A stretch of 64,000 bases of DNA from Bacillus sp. ISL-41 (GCF_018613235.1 NZ_JAGGQP010000012.1:1-64000), one strand, 5' to 3'; numbered from the stretch's first letter, positions 19,676-30,398 are shown. Notes: generated from the letters alone by a model not told the origin. Program-made: numbers and translations.

Positions 19676-20857
19676 TTATTGTGTTACTACGAGACCATTT
19701 AGATCTGAACCATTAATAGTGATAGGTAAACTTGCAATTGGGTTTTGTGGTTTACCGATGTTGATGGTATATTGCCCATCAACAAGACCATTTATAGCAA
19801 AATTTCCTTCCCTATCCGTATTAAAGTTATAGCCGAAAATCCCGCCATTTCCATAGCTAAAGGAAATAGACTCACTTGCTAGTGGATTTCCATTTTTATC
19901 AACGGCTTTACCTCTTACAGAATGTGTAGACACTGAAAGGTTAATATCAACATTCTCATCTTTACCATTCACCACAATCTCTGTTGGTGTTGATACATTA
20001 AATCCTGGTACATGATAACTAATTTGATAAATACCATTTGGCACTTGGAAATTAAATGTCTTAAAGTCACGAGGAGATTCAGAGTAATAGACTCCAGTAT
20101 TTTTATCGACTAATACCAAACCCGCATAAAATTCTTTTCCATTTAGATCAATCATTTTGCCCTTTATGTTGTAAAGTTGAACATTCGATATAAGGTTGAT
20201 TCCAGTTTGATTTTGACTATTAACCGAGATTGTTTTTTCAAGTAGAGGATTCTGTACGGATCCAACTTTTAATGTATATTGGCCATTTGCTAAATTCATA
20301 AGACTGAATTCACCTTGCCAGCCCGATTCAAATTGCGTTTGTTGCCCTAATTGATTAATGACATATATTTTTGCTAATCGAATTGGTTCATTATTTGTAA
20401 ATTTGATTGTTCCTTCGATTGAATAAGAGCCTTGTGATGGGTTGGGCTGCGTTCCTTGTAAGAGTCTGTTTATATCATTTCGTATAGTTGATACATCATT
20501 TTGCAAGGTGCTTAGTAAGTTGCTATTCTCGCTTGCCTGGTTGGCAAGTAACCCTAACTGCTCTTCGTGATAGGATAGCTCCTTTTGAGTATTGCCTAAA
20601 AAATTTGTAAGTGACTCAATCTTATTTTCTTGCTCGTGAATCTGTGTTTCTTGACTTTTAATGGTCATTTCCAATTGTTCGATTGAACTTGATAGATTCT
20701 TATTTGTTTCTTCCAATTCTGACAGTCTTTCCTCGATTTTTGATATTAATGCAGGTATTCCGTTATTTCCACCTTCTGCTTTTGCATAAGGGAATGTATA
20801 AATGGTTGATAATGCTAGAAAAAACACCACAAGTACGATAACTAGTTTTTTGTTCAT
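19676..20857 (-). CDS. Secreted coiled-coil protein with carboxypeptidase regulatory-like domains
   Basis: The 393-residue protein starts with a signal peptide (MNKKLVIVLVVFFLALSTIY, cut near YAKAEG). A coiled coil covers about residues 35-140 (SKIEERLSELEETNKNLSSS and later heptads). Then come at least three beta-sandwich repeats of the carboxypeptidase regulatory type, each with a YSIEGTIKFTNNEPIRLAKIYV-like opening. There is no SLH, LPXTG or catalytic domain. It is probably an extracellular structural or binding protein. The start follows AGAGGAGAG. Confidence 0.8.
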   Translation of the reverse strand: MNKKLVIVLVVFFLALSTIYTFPYAKAEGGNNGIPALISKIEERLSELEETNKNLSSSIEQLEMTIKSQETQIHEQENKIESLTNFLGNTQKELSYHEEQLGLLANQASENSNLLSTLQNDVSTIRNDINRLLQGTQPNPSQGSYSIEGTIKFTNNEPIRLAKIYVINQLGQQTQFESGWQGEFSLMNLANGQYTLKVGSVQNPLLEKTISVNSQNQTGINLISNVQLYNIKGKMIDLNGKEFYAGLVLVDKNTGVYYSESPRDFKTFNFQVPNGIYQISYHVPGFNVSTPTEIVVNGKDENVDINLSVSTHSVRGKAVDKNGNPLASESISFSYGNGGIFGYNFNTDREGNFAINGLVDGQYTINIGKPQNPIASLPITINGSDLNGLVVTQ

Positions 20858-21149
20858 TTTTACTCTCCTCTTAACTCAGTTTTCATTTTTTGTATTTCTT
20901 TTGAACCTTTTTTACAATATGTTCAGTTCTAGTAACTTATAGTTCTTGACTTATCACTCCTTAAGCACTAACCAAATCTACCTAGTATTGTAATAGTTGT
21001 TCTAAAGATTCGGTGTAGAAGTTTGTCGAAATTTTCAGTTTTTTTATAAATTTTTCCAATATTTTTGTTCATTTCTTTGCTAAATGATATAGTTTTTTAT
21101 GACAGGTGTAAGATGTCCTGTAAAATGTAAAAAATCCATCAATTCAACG

Positions 21150-21256
21150 ATTCTCCTGCCTGTATTCCCACCAATACAAAAAGCTAGACTGCTGTTACGG
21201 CAATCGAGCCTTTTATATTTGGTTTTTCAAGCAGGAGAACCGTCCCCCTGCTTACG
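21150..21256. repeat. Terminator hairpin plus one reverse REP-like unit
   Basis: A hairpin of the AAAAAGCTAGACTGC / GCAATCGAGCCTTTT class is followed by one unit (21229-21255). The sequence before the hairpin (TATTCCCACCAATA) is shared with the element at 14051-14260, so both derive from one composite ancestor. It sits in the 600-base gap between the divergent genes at 20857 and 21455. Confidence 0.8.
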
Positions 21257-21454
21257 CCCCCTAACTTCCATTTTATCTTATAAATGAAATACCTAAATCA
21301 AACAGAGGTTTTTTTGTTATAAAACCAGAACCCTATATAAAAATTGGTAATTAGCTGATATAAGGCATTAATACATTTACAAATGTTACAATGTGTCTTG
21401 GGATTGTAACTATCTCGAAAAACATACAATAGATAAAATGGGGAGAAAACGAAG

Positions 21455-21916
21455 ATGATGAAGAAAATTGCAACTTTAGTTTTAGCAACATGTTTTATTG
21501 TGTCAAGTGCATCGGCCGATATGGTTGCCCAAGATATTAAACAGACTGACTCTTTTTACAATGATGTTCAGTATGTGTTGAGTTACAATATTATGAAAAA
21601 CAAATTTGTACAGCCTGAGTACAATAGGTATGAGTTCAGACCATACGAATCAGTTCAAAGGTTTGAACTTGCAGGCAGCTTTTTAAAGTTTAGAAACATG
21701 ATGTATTGGAATGAACTGAAGCCACTTCAAGACCAAGACAAAATTCTTGAGGAAAAGGTTGAACAAGTCAGCAATCAACAAGAAGAAATACAAGCTCTTC
21801 AAGTTGAAAATAAAGAATTGAAAACCCAATTGGCTGACCTTAATGCTCGTCTTCAAACTCTTGAAGAAAATGCAAAACAATGGAATCTAAATAAACCTGT
21901 AACACCTTCTGAGTAA
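21455..21916 (+). CDS. Secreted protein with one degenerate SLH-like motif and a coiled coil
   Basis: The 153-residue protein has a signal peptide ending near SSASA. Residues 30-85 resemble one SLH motif (FYNDVQYVLSYNIMKN, then FRPYESVQRFELAGSFLKF), and residues 90-145 form a coiled coil with regular heptads (LEEKVEQVSNQQEEIQALQ). With a single motif it may not bind cell wall polymer by itself; it could pair through its coiled coil. The start follows GGGGAGAAAA. Confidence 0.7.
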   Translation: MMKKIATLVLATCFIVSSASADMVAQDIKQTDSFYNDVQYVLSYNIMKNKFVQPEYNRYEFRPYESVQRFELAGSFLKFRNMMYWNELKPLQDQDKILEEKVEQVSNQQEEIQALQVENKELKTQLADLNARLQTLEENAKQWNLNKPVTPSE

Positions 21917-22059
21917 ATATAGAGTGAGTGATCGAGCTTAGTGCTCGGTCTTTTTTTATATAAAATGAGACTTTTATTCATATAAAAAAGAATCCTCAAT
22001 TTAAATAAAATTATGGTATCAGCTGCATATGGTGAATATAAAGCCAAGAAAGATTTGGT

Positions 22060-22173
22060 ACGCAGGGGGACGGTTCTCCTGCATGTTTTTCTGTATTCAA
22101 AAAGCTCGATTGCTAATAATGCAATCGAGCTTTTTATTTGGAATTTTGCGCAGGAGCACCGTCCCTGTGATTA
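22060..22173. repeat. REP-like pair enclosing a terminator hairpin (GCTCGATTGC class)
   Basis: The forward unit (22061-22085) and reverse unit (22149-22172, GGAGCACCGTCCC variant) enclose AAAAAGCTCGATTGC / GCAATCGAGCTTTTT. The element overlaps the stop codon of the SLH muramidase-like gene by up to three bases. Confidence 0.9.
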
Positions 22174-23895
22174 CTTTATATAATGAGATGCGATGTAGCC
22201 GATTTCACCTGTTGAGACTTTCATTACTGGGTACCAGACGTAGTGGTTAGTTATAGCTGGTCTGCTATCCTGTACTGGTTTGCCGATTATTTTTAGCTCA
22301 TCGTTTGAAGTAACGGGAATCCTGTCTCCTAACGTTGCAGGAACTAGGCGCAGCCCTGACCCTTCATAGTGGACGATGTCTCCTATCGCGTAAAGTTGAT
22401 TCGATGGAGTCAGCAGGGATTCTTCGAGTTCATATGATGTTTTGATGAACTTGATTTGAGTACTTGAGTTTGGATCATATTCAAAGTCTGCTGATGTCAT
22501 ATCCAAGTTGTCGATATTGGGCAGTACTTCGTCAGCATTTCCGCTTTCCAATTTGTCATAAACCAATTCTTGATATGCCCCTGCGTTCCGCTCACCCGTT
22601 GCCTGTACTACCGGGCTGTTTGCCGGGACAATTCCGTTATAGGCCATGATCGCGAAGTACCAGCTTTCCAGGTCGGTTGGGTCATGGTCATTTATTTTTG
22701 GCAGGTCGTTACGTTGGTAGAAGTTGTTCAACAGGAATTTTACGCCTGTTTCAATATTGTACTTGATGTCATACTTCAATCTGTCGACATCATAGCCTGC
22801 TGTGTTGGTGATTTGCATGATGCCGATTCCTTCACGGCCATCCTTCTCTGTTCTAACTAAGGGTTTGCCATCTATAAACTGGGTCCAGGCACTTTCTTTT
22901 TCAGCGACTGCTTTTACAATTTCAGGCGGGATTTTGTTGCCATTTTCCATTACCACTTCGGTAATTAAGCAATTGATTGTCTGGCGGTCAGGATTGACCG
23001 TTGATGTTGAATCATAGTCGCAGGCACTGTCATAGTTCACTGTGACTTCTTTCAAGACCTTGTTGCCGGCAGCATCTACAGCTGTGACGACGATTTTATT
23101 TTCTCCTTCGGAAAGGTTCAAGACATAGCCGCTAACGCCACTTTCTTTTACAGCTGTGCCGTTATGCTTGACTGATACTGTAGCGCCTTCGGTTGCTTCA
23201 ACTTTTACAATAATAATAGGCTCAGTGGCCATTCCGTTTTCTGGGATGCCGCCGATGGTTACGGTAGGGAGCATTGGTTCCTGCTCGAACTTTTGGATAG
23301 CTTTGTAGAGCAGGATAGCAAACTCTCCGCGTGTTATATTCAGTTTAGTGCCAAATTGGGTATTCGTTTTTCCATCGGCCACACCAGATTCATAGAGTGC
23401 GTCAATGTAATTTCCGAAAGTTTTGCCGGCGTCAGTAAAAGGAGCATCCTTTGTAGCGTCAGGAATATTATAGGCATTCACCAGGATCTTAGCCATTTGC
23501 CCCCTTGTCAATTGGTCATTAACACCATACTCGGTGCTACTAATCCCACTTATGATCTTTTTTTCATAAAGAGCATTTACTGCGCCTTTATACTGACCAC
23601 TAGTATCAGTAAAGCCAGCATCAGGTGCATTTTGGGTATCCAATCCAAGAGCCCGTGCGATGATGATTGCCGTCTCCCCCCTGGTGATATTCTGGGTTGT
23701 TCCAAAGAATGTTTCTGATTTTCCATTCACAATATGATTAGCTGAAAGATATTCAATAGGAACCGTATAATGGCTGCCAACATCAGTAAAACGCATTTCT
23801 TCCGCAAATGCACCCGGAGCCGCAACCCCCACCATAATAACAGCCGCTGTTCCCGCAGCCACAAGCTTCTTTCTCATAGACTTATAGATAGCCAT
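22171..23895 (-). CDS. SLH protein with Ig-like and lytic transglycosylase-like domains
   Basis: The protein is about 574 residues from the ATG at 23895 (MAIYKSMRKK), after AAGGGGGAA. A signal peptide ends at AFAEE. Three SLH motifs follow (about 35-205; each with an FTDV start and an ITRGE or LTRGQ block), then an Ig-like domain, a goose-lysozyme or SLT-type domain with IVKAVAEKESAW (likely catalytic Glu) and EGIGIMQIT, and a C-terminal SH3-like segment ending in GEIGYIASHYIK. It is probably a wall-bound peptidoglycan hydrolase held by pyruvylated secondary wall polymer. Confidence 0.88.
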   Translation of the reverse strand: MAIYKSMRKKLVAAGTAAVIMVGVAAPGAFAEEMRFTDVGSHYTVPIEYLSANHIVNGKSETFFGTTQNITRGETAIIIARALGLDTQNAPDAGFTDTSGQYKGAVNALYEKKIISGISSTEYGVNDQLTRGQMAKILVNAYNIPDATKDAPFTDAGKTFGNYIDALYESGVADGKTNTQFGTKLNITRGEFAILLYKAIQKFEQEPMLPTVTIGGIPENGMATEPIIIVKVEATEGATVSVKHNGTAVKESGVSGYVLNLSEGENKIVVTAVDAAGNKVLKEVTVNYDSACDYDSTSTVNPDRQTINCLITEVVMENGNKIPPEIVKAVAEKESAWTQFIDGKPLVRTEKDGREGIGIMQITNTAGYDVDRLKYDIKYNIETGVKFLLNNFYQRNDLPKINDHDPTDLESWYFAIMAYNGIVPANSPVVQATGERNAGAYQELVYDKLESGNADEVLPNIDNLDMTSADFEYDPNSSTQIKFIKTSYELEESLLTPSNQLYAIGDIVHYEGSGLRLVPATLGDRIPVTSNDELKIIGKPVQDSRPAITNHYVWYPVMKVSTGEIGYIASHYIK

Positions 23896-24029
23896 AAAAA
23901 AATTCCCCCTTCGATGATTTCCACAAGTATGTATTGTAACGTGACGCACCAAAAACCAGACATTTACACTCCAACTATAAGTCTACTAGATTTTCCTGGA
24001 AAATGGAAGAATTAGAAAGTGAGCAAAAA

Positions 24030-24278
24030 GAAGCAGAGGGACGGTTCTATTGATTGATTTTATGGGTCAATAGCAACAAACAGGTACAAAGGGTGGTTCT
24101 GCTGATTGATTTTAAACCATGAGTAACAAGTAGAAGGAAATTATGTTGTTAGTAGATAGTTATGAAAATCCTAAGGGTAGACTGTTTGGGATGGTTGGTG
24201 GCGAAAAATAAGCAGGAGAACCGTCCCTGTGCTAACATTTTCTAAAAAACGAGCATAAGAACCGTCCCCCTGCTTACA
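24030..24278. repeat. Composite REP-like array, two forward and two reverse units
   Basis: Forward units at 24031-24054 and 24081-24110 (decayed, GGGTGGTTCT) and reverse units at 24209-24236 and 24250-24278 surround about 100 bases without a clear hairpin. The last unit touches the stop codon of the next SLH gene. Confidence 0.85.
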
Positions 24279-26348
24279 TTATCTATATTTCAAGGTGTAT
24301 TCGTAGGTTTTGCCGGATTGTATTTGGATTGTGTGTTTTATTGTTATTCCTTCGGATTCTTTTAGTCTGCCGAGGTAGCCGAATTGCACTCCAAGTTGGA
24401 ATTGTCCGTATGGTGTTATTTCTGTTGGTACTCCCTTGGATTGCATATATTCTTCTGAGTAGTTTTCTTTTTCGGTTGTGCCTTCATATAATTGGACGCT
24501 TTTTACGGTAATGGTCTCATCACTCAGGTTATAGAAAGAGGTACTAAGGCTAGTAATCAGTCCATTATACGAAGTGCTTCCAATGGAAAATTGGAGTGCT
24601 GGACGGTCGCTGACTGTGAATTTAAAGACGTCCGTTTTTCCATTTTCCAAGGTTGCGGTGATGTTTGCTGTCCCCTCAGTGATGGAAGTGACAAGACCAT
24701 TTTCGTCAACAGTTGCTACTGCCTCATTATCAGAGCTCCATTCCACATTGAAATCTTCTGCTTCTACAGGAGTGATTGTAGCTGTTAGCTGATATGTCTT
24801 ATTGGTTTTAATTGTGGCTTGAGCAGCATCGAGTCGGATGGTTGCTGCATCGAAAACTAGCTCTTCAAGCTTTAGTTCTGCTGCCTCAAGCTTGCTTAGC
24901 CCTTCAATTTTCATTTCAGCATATAGCTTTAATGCTTCATTCACCTTCGCTCTTACTTCGTAAACAGCTTGCTTGTCTTCTAGTGTAATTGTTTCAGGCA
25001 AGGCTGAAATCGCGGCTTCAACGTCTGCCTTTGCATTGACGATTTCTATCTTTTTTACCGCTTCGTTGATTGCAGATTTTGCCGTTTCCAAACGTGTTGT
25101 CAGCAATTCGATATTACCATCGTTTTCTGGCAGGGCAGCAATCGCGGTTTCAGCATCAGCAGCCAGTTCGTTCGCTGCGTCTACCTTTTCTTGCGTTGAA
25201 AGGTCTTTTGTTGATTCTTCTAAAGCAGTGACAGCTTTTTCAGCTTCTTTTACCAGATCCACATAGGTAACGACTTTTTCTATGACAGTCTTGTTTCCAG
25301 AAGCTTCAACCACTGTGATGACAATGGCATTCTCCCCTTCTGCAAGGGTTAAGGTGGCTGCATCGCTCACTGCCTCACCGTTTAAAGAAACCTCTACTAG
25401 AGAACCTGGTTCAGTTTCAAACTCAAGTGGGAGAATAGCGCTATTTACCACATCAGGAATACCTGAAAGAGATAGTGCAGGCGCAACGGTGTCCAAAGTG
25501 ACTGTTTTTGTAACATCTGTCTCTACCCCGAAAGATGAAGCGGAAACCGTGATTATATTCCTACCTTCCTCTAAAACGATATCATAAGTGCCTTCTTCGG
25601 TGGCCGTCACTTCCTGGTAATTGAGAAGCACCTTCACGTCCGATCCTTCAGATGCTTCTACTGTAAGCGTTTGAGTGGCCGTGTTTGTAATCATGCCGTC
25701 ATTGACTCCGGCAACTGTGATTTCAGGTTTTACCACATCACCGAACTTATTCATGGTTTTGTATAAAAGAACCGCAAATTCCCCACGGGTAATTTCATTG
25801 TTCGTGCCGAACAGATCAGCGCTTTTGCCGCCTGTGATGCCTGCCGCATATAAAGCGTCAACATATTCACCGAAGACTCCAACCGCATCTTTAAAAGGAG
25901 ACTTTTGGTCCGCTGCAGGAATATCGTAGGCTTCCACGAGGATTTTCGCCATTGCCCCGCGGGTCAATGTTCCGTTCGGATTGAATTCAGTTTCACTGAT
26001 TCCATTGATGATACCATCAGCAAAAAGAGCATTAACTGCTGGTGCATAACGTCCTACATCAGTAAAACCATTGTCTATTGCTTTTTCCGTGTCGGCATTC
26101 AGCGCCCTGGAGATGATGACTGCTGTATCTCCACGCTTGATGTTGTTGTTTGTTCCATAGGTAGTTGTAGATGTGCCATTTACTATTCCATTTGTGTAAA
26201 GGTACCCAACCCCATTCGTGTAGTGGCCGCTTACGTCAGTAAACGGAAGCTCAGCCGCCGTTGCCGCTGGAGCAGCCGCCGTAACCACAATAGCAGCCGC
26301 CGTACTGGCAGCTAAAAAGTTACGCAATGCATTCTGATGTCTCTTCAT
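24279..26348 (-). CDS. SLH protein with Ig-like and bacterial Ig (Big_2) domains
   Basis: The 689-residue protein has a signal peptide cut near TAAELPF, three SLH motifs (about 32-205), two Ig-like repeats resembling the one in the SLH muramidase, a helical region of about 130 residues (VKEAEKAVTALEESTKDLS onward) and a Big_2 domain (LDAAQATIKTNKTYQLTATI ... TANITATLENGKT). No catalytic site is visible. It is probably a structural surface-layer or adhesion component. The start follows AGGGGGAG, and a REP-like array begins immediately after the stop. Confidence 0.88.
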   Translation of the reverse strand: MKRHQNALRNFLAASTAAAIVVTAAAPAATAAELPFTDVSGHYTNGVGYLYTNGIVNGTSTTTYGTNNNIKRGDTAVIISRALNADTEKAIDNGFTDVGRYAPAVNALFADGIINGISETEFNPNGTLTRGAMAKILVEAYDIPAADQKSPFKDAVGVFGEYVDALYAAGITGGKSADLFGTNNEITRGEFAVLLYKTMNKFGDVVKPEITVAGVNDGMITNTATQTLTVEASEGSDVKVLLNYQEVTATEEGTYDIVLEEGRNIITVSASSFGVETDVTKTVTLDTVAPALSLSGIPDVVNSAILPLEFETEPGSLVEVSLNGEAVSDAATLTLAEGENAIVITVVEASGNKTVIEKVVTYVDLVKEAEKAVTALEESTKDLSTQEKVDAANELAADAETAIAALPENDGNIELLTTRLETAKSAINEAVKKIEIVNAKADVEAAISALPETITLEDKQAVYEVRAKVNEALKLYAEMKIEGLSKLEAAELKLEELVFDAATIRLDAAQATIKTNKTYQLTATITPVEAEDFNVEWSSDNEAVATVDENGLVTSITEGTANITATLENGKTDVFKFTVSDRPALQFSIGSTSYNGLITSLSTSFYNLSDETITVKSVQLYEGTTEKENYSEEYMQSKGVPTEITPYGQFQLGVQFGYLGRLKESEGITIKHTIQIQSGKTYEYTLKYR

Positions 26349-26469
26349 GATGACTCCCCCTGTTATGTATGTAATAAGTCCCGCTTTTCTCCTGCCAACG
26401 TAGATTACAAGACTATTACAAGTCTAACAAACTATTGACACAAACCTTCATGCCAATTTCTTCATTTAG

Positions 26470-26648
26470 TGAGCAGAGGCACGGTTCTAGTGATTGATTT
26501 ATGTGTTAGGGTATTAAAAGACACCATCCAATTTAGCGGATGGTGTCTTTCTGGTTTATGAATTCAACTTTACAGTTCTTCTGCTTGAGTGTTGGTTATT
26601 GACAAAAGTGAGCAGTAGAACCGTCCCCGTGCTTGTTCCCGTGCTAAC
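26470..26648. repeat. REP-like pair enclosing a different terminator hairpin
   Basis: The forward unit (26471-26496, GGCACGGTTCT variant) and reverse unit (26609-26635) enclose AAGACACCATCC / GGATGGTGTCTTT at 26517-26551. The element ends about four bases from the stop codon of the secreted nuclease gene and lies upstream of the 24279-26348 gene. Confidence 0.88.
26517..26551. terminator. Terminator hairpin inside a REP-like element
   Basis: AAAAGACACCATCC pairs with GGATGGTGTCTTTC. The stem sequence is unrelated to the other nested hairpins, although the outer units are the same. Confidence 0.8.
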
Positions 26649-26651
26649 TTT

Positions 26652-29600
26652 TTAGCTTGCTTTTTCGACTGTGTTTTCGAATGGGGATTCTATTTGGTTG
26701 CCGTATGTGTCAAAGAATTTAATGGCTGATGTATCTACGCGTTTTCCTGTGCTCCATTGGAGTACGTTTTCTGCGCCGTAGATTTCTGCTACTTTTCCAT
26801 TCTCTATTAAGACTTCTTTAATTGTTTCGCCGCTTAAGTTGTAGATGGAGCCTTTTTGGGCTGGGCTGATTACGACTTTTGTGTGTGCAAGCCCTTCTCC
26901 ATTGATGGTAGCAGTGTTTTTTAGCCAGATTCCATTGGTCAGTGTTGTTGTGATGTCCACAGTGACCAGACTATTCGGAGGTCCGACTACATATTTTTTC
27001 GCGTTAATTCCAACTAGATTGAATACCTTGTCATATGGCAGCTGAATCGGTTCTTTCAATTCAGTCTGAATCAATAATGGATCGTGGTCACTTGCGCGTC
27101 CATGCTCTTCCATGAACCCAGAGTTGATATGAACCATGTCAACTGTAGTCGATCTTTCCATATTCTTTGTTACAAGGATATGGTCAAGTACCTGGGCATT
27201 ACCCTGGTAAGAGTATGAATACCTCTCGTCAGCTGGTACTTTTTCAACCATATTGACTAATTCATCACCTTTTAAAGCCTGTAATGGATTAGAGAATTCG
27301 AAATCGTTAAAATCGCCTAATAGGATGACGTTCGCATGTGGGTCTTTTGCTTTTACATCCTCAACGAATCCATTAATTACTTTCGCAATTTCCATACGCT
27401 GCACTTCACTCTTCAATACAGGCGGTTGGTTCTTTCCGAATAATGGCTGGTCTCCGCCTTTTGAGTTGAAGTGGTTTGCGACAACAATGACACTCTTGCC
27501 CTGGAATTCAAATTGAGCTGCAAGTGATTTGCGGCTGTCTTCAAAAGCAGGGTTAGTTGGGTCGATACGTCCTGGATTTAATGTCAGCTTGCCATCTTCA
27601 AAGCCTACTGCATCGTCTGCATCTCCTTTTGGCGCATCCATTAATTGAACACGTTCTGGATTGTAAAGGAAGCCGACACGGATGTTACCGCCTGGCTGTC
27701 CGCCATCTGTCTTATCCTCTGGTGCGATTTCAGTATACGCATAAGTCGGGCCGCCAAGAGCTGCGATTGTGTTTATTAATAATTTAGCACTTTCAGTACC
27801 ATCTGTTGTGCCGCTGTCAGTTGGTCCGTCATTGTCCTGGACCTCGGTCAGGCCAATGATATCTGGCTGTTTAAGGTTTGTAACGATTGCTTGAGCAAGC
27901 TTTGTAACTTTTTCAGGATCTACCTTTGTTGAGAAGTTCTCAACATTGTAAGATGCAACTGTCAATTTTTCATCTGCCGGTACGATTGAAGTAATTTCGC
28001 GTTCGTTTGAGCCTTCTACTAATTCAGGAAGTTTTTTCGTTAAAACTTTGTAGTTGCTATAGCCGTAGCTCAGAACTCCTGTAATGGAACCATTGAACTG
28101 GTCACCCATTTTAGCAACGAAATCATCATCCCCCATGTCAATCGTAATTCTTTCAGGGTTGAAGTCACCTTCAGAGATCCGCATTCCGCCTGCTGAAGTG
28201 TTTGTTTCCATTGTTCCCGGGATGACAACAACTTCGCCATACTTTTGTGGTGCAACTACTTTCGCATCGTCAACCTGGACAAGCATGCCTTCCAAGCTTT
28301 CGTAAAAGTCGATTGCGTCTTCTTGCGGCTCAAATTTAGTTAAGCCGTCATTGTCAATAACCTCAGTTGGAGCTGTGCGGTCTTTTCCGATAATTACTGG
28401 AGCTGGAAGAGTTTCACCGCTGCCAACCTTTTCAACTTTTGATGCGTCAATTTCCGTAGAAGGAAGATCTACCTGGTAACGATCATCATATCCTTCAATG
28501 AAATACTCTTTGATTTGACCAGAGACTTTTACGACATCTCCAGGTACTAATCCATGCCCCTTCTGATAAAGAAGGATGCCATCGGATGTTGCGTCGTTTC
28601 CATCGCCCTCTAGGTCTTGGATATAGACGTCGTTTTTACCTAGAACGTAAGTTACCACACCTTCTACATTGTTTACATTTAACCCTTGGTATTTAGAGAA
28701 GTGGCCTTTTCCTTGAATATCATAGATACGGACAACCTCTTTTTGAATGATGTAGTCATACGTATAAACCTTTGTGCTTATTAATCCTTCTTTTACAGCG
28801 AAAGCTTTGATCGTCGTATCTTCATTGATTTCGAGTGGCTCACTGTATACTGAGCTGCTTGCTGTCGGCTCACTGCCATCAGTTGTGTAGTAAATTGTTA
28901 CGTCATCTGTATCAGAAGTTAATGTTACTGATTCTCCAGCATTGATAAAGCCTTCACCTGGAGTTGCAACAACTGGTCGGACATAGCTAGGGTCAAGAAC
29001 GATATCAGCTTCCATCCTAGGAATCAGCTGGTGAACATCACGATAAGCGCTAAGAACGCCTGTGATTGAGTCGTAGCTAGTATCAACTTCTAACCATTCT
29101 TGAGTTCCTGGACGAAGCTGGTAAGAGTCGCCGTTTGCATCAACAGCTGTATAGTTTCCGCTTGCGAAGCTCTCAACTTTTGATTTTCCTACTTTAACCA
29201 GCATTGCTTCATACTGTTCAGTAAGCTGCGCTGCAGTCAATTCTTTAGCAGCTGGAATTTCTTTTTGGCCGAGGACTTTGACATTCTCTGCGCTTACTTC
29301 TAATTCCAAAAGCGAATTGTAGTCAGCTACTTCACCGAATGCTTCCACTTCATCACCAGGCTGTACACTGACTGAACCGTATAGTACGATACCGGCATTT
29401 TCATCCTGGATATAGATGTTCTTGCCGAGTACTGCTGTTACAACACCCGATGTAAGCGCGAAATCACCAGGGTTCATTTCTCTTACTTCGGAAATAGTTT
29501 TAAGGCTTAAAAGAGAGTAAGTGAATTCTGCAACGTCGCTGTTTTCCAAACCATCTGCCACAGCCATTGCCTTGATTGTAGTATCCGCTGTGATTGCGAT

Positions 29601-30398
29601 TGGAGCTGAATATACTGTTGATCCAGTTGTTGGCTCAGATCCATCAACTGTGTAGTAAATTGTTGCGTCTTCTGTAGATGTTGTTAATTCCACTTTTGTA
29701 CCCGCTTTTACAGCAGACGATTGTACAGAAGCAGTTACAGGTGTAACTTTAGTAGGCTCTTCGGCTGGTGCACCTTCCATTGTGTGGGTGCCTAGATTAT
29801 CGAAAGTGTCAATTGGATGACTGCCCCATTCTAGTGCAGGGTCGAAAACGTCCTCAGTATTTACATCACCAGAAGTAATTGTACTCTTACGTACTAAAGA
29901 CTGATCCATTGTTTTTACAGTATCGCCCCAAGCTGTTACTGGGTCTTCACCTACTTTACCAAATGAATCAATAACTGTACCATTATGCTTTAAAATCAAT
30001 GCATCGTTTCCATTAAAGCTAGTAATGGAATGTACTAAATTCCCCTTCTCTTTTAATGCTGATACTGCACTTGAGTTAACAATAACAAATGTTTCACCAG
30101 CTTTTAGTGTTGATGAGAAATTTGTTAATTTTGCAAAGTCAAGAGTAGTGCCTGCCACAGTCTTACCATTAAAATATAATTCTAATGAGTATTCCTTTAA
30201 ATCTACGTCACTTCCAGATCCATTATAAAGTTCAAGTGCTTTATTATTGCTTGACCCTTCCACATACTCAGAAATGATCAGGTCTACAGCAAACTCAGCC
30301 GCTTTTACCTGTTGAGAAACAAAAGGCAAGAACAGATTAACAACTAAAGCTAGCGTTAATAAAATACTTAATGACTTCCTGTTTGATCGGTTAATCAT
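26652..30398 (-). CDS. Large secreted nuclease of the ExeM/NucH type
   Basis: The 1248-residue protein has a signal peptide (to about QQVKAAEF), a lamin-tail domain (35-205, DLIISEYVEGSSNNKALELYN), two chitobiase-type beta domains (TIYYTVDGSEPTTGS and TIYYTTDGSEPTASS), OB-fold-like segments, and an endonuclease/exonuclease/phosphatase domain in the C-terminal half. Catalytic blocks visible are SYNVENFS, GLTEVQDNDG, NHFNSKGGD, LGDFNDFEF and SDHDPLL. There is no SLH or LPXTG anchor, so it is probably released. With the SLH 5'-nucleotidase next door it could degrade external DNA. The start follows AGGAGACT. Confidence 0.9.
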   Translation of the reverse strand: MINRSNRKSLSILLTLALVVNLFLPFVSQQVKAAEFAVDLIISEYVEGSSNNKALELYNGSGSDVDLKEYSLELYFNGKTVAGTTLDFAKLTNFSSTLKAGETFVIVNSSAVSALKEKGNLVHSITSFNGNDALILKHNGTVIDSFGKVGEDPVTAWGDTVKTMDQSLVRKSTITSGDVNTEDVFDPALEWGSHPIDTFDNLGTHTMEGAPAEEPTKVTPVTASVQSSAVKAGTKVELTTSTEDATIYYTVDGSEPTTGSTVYSAPIAITADTTIKAMAVADGLENSDVAEFTYSLLSLKTISEVREMNPGDFALTSGVVTAVLGKNIYIQDENAGIVLYGSVSVQPGDEVEAFGEVADYNSLLELEVSAENVKVLGQKEIPAAKELTAAQLTEQYEAMLVKVGKSKVESFASGNYTAVDANGDSYQLRPGTQEWLEVDTSYDSITGVLSAYRDVHQLIPRMEADIVLDPSYVRPVVATPGEGFINAGESVTLTSDTDDVTIYYTTDGSEPTASSSVYSEPLEINEDTTIKAFAVKEGLISTKVYTYDYIIQKEVVRIYDIQGKGHFSKYQGLNVNNVEGVVTYVLGKNDVYIQDLEGDGNDATSDGILLYQKGHGLVPGDVVKVSGQIKEYFIEGYDDRYQVDLPSTEIDASKVEKVGSGETLPAPVIIGKDRTAPTEVIDNDGLTKFEPQEDAIDFYESLEGMLVQVDDAKVVAPQKYGEVVVIPGTMETNTSAGGMRISEGDFNPERITIDMGDDDFVAKMGDQFNGSITGVLSYGYSNYKVLTKKLPELVEGSNEREITSIVPADEKLTVASYNVENFSTKVDPEKVTKLAQAIVTNLKQPDIIGLTEVQDNDGPTDSGTTDGTESAKLLINTIAALGGPTYAYTEIAPEDKTDGGQPGGNIRVGFLYNPERVQLMDAPKGDADDAVGFEDGKLTLNPGRIDPTNPAFEDSRKSLAAQFEFQGKSVIVVANHFNSKGGDQPLFGKNQPPVLKSEVQRMEIAKVINGFVEDVKAKDPHANVILLGDFNDFEFSNPLQALKGDELVNMVEKVPADERYSYSYQGNAQVLDHILVTKNMERSTTVDMVHINSGFMEEHGRASDHDPLLIQTELKEPIQLPYDKVFNLVGINAKKYVVGPPNSLVTVDITTTLTNGIWLKNTATINGEGLAHTKVVISPAQKGSIYNLSGETIKEVLIENGKVAEIYGAENVLQWSTGKRVDTSAIKFFDTYGNQIESPFENTVEKAS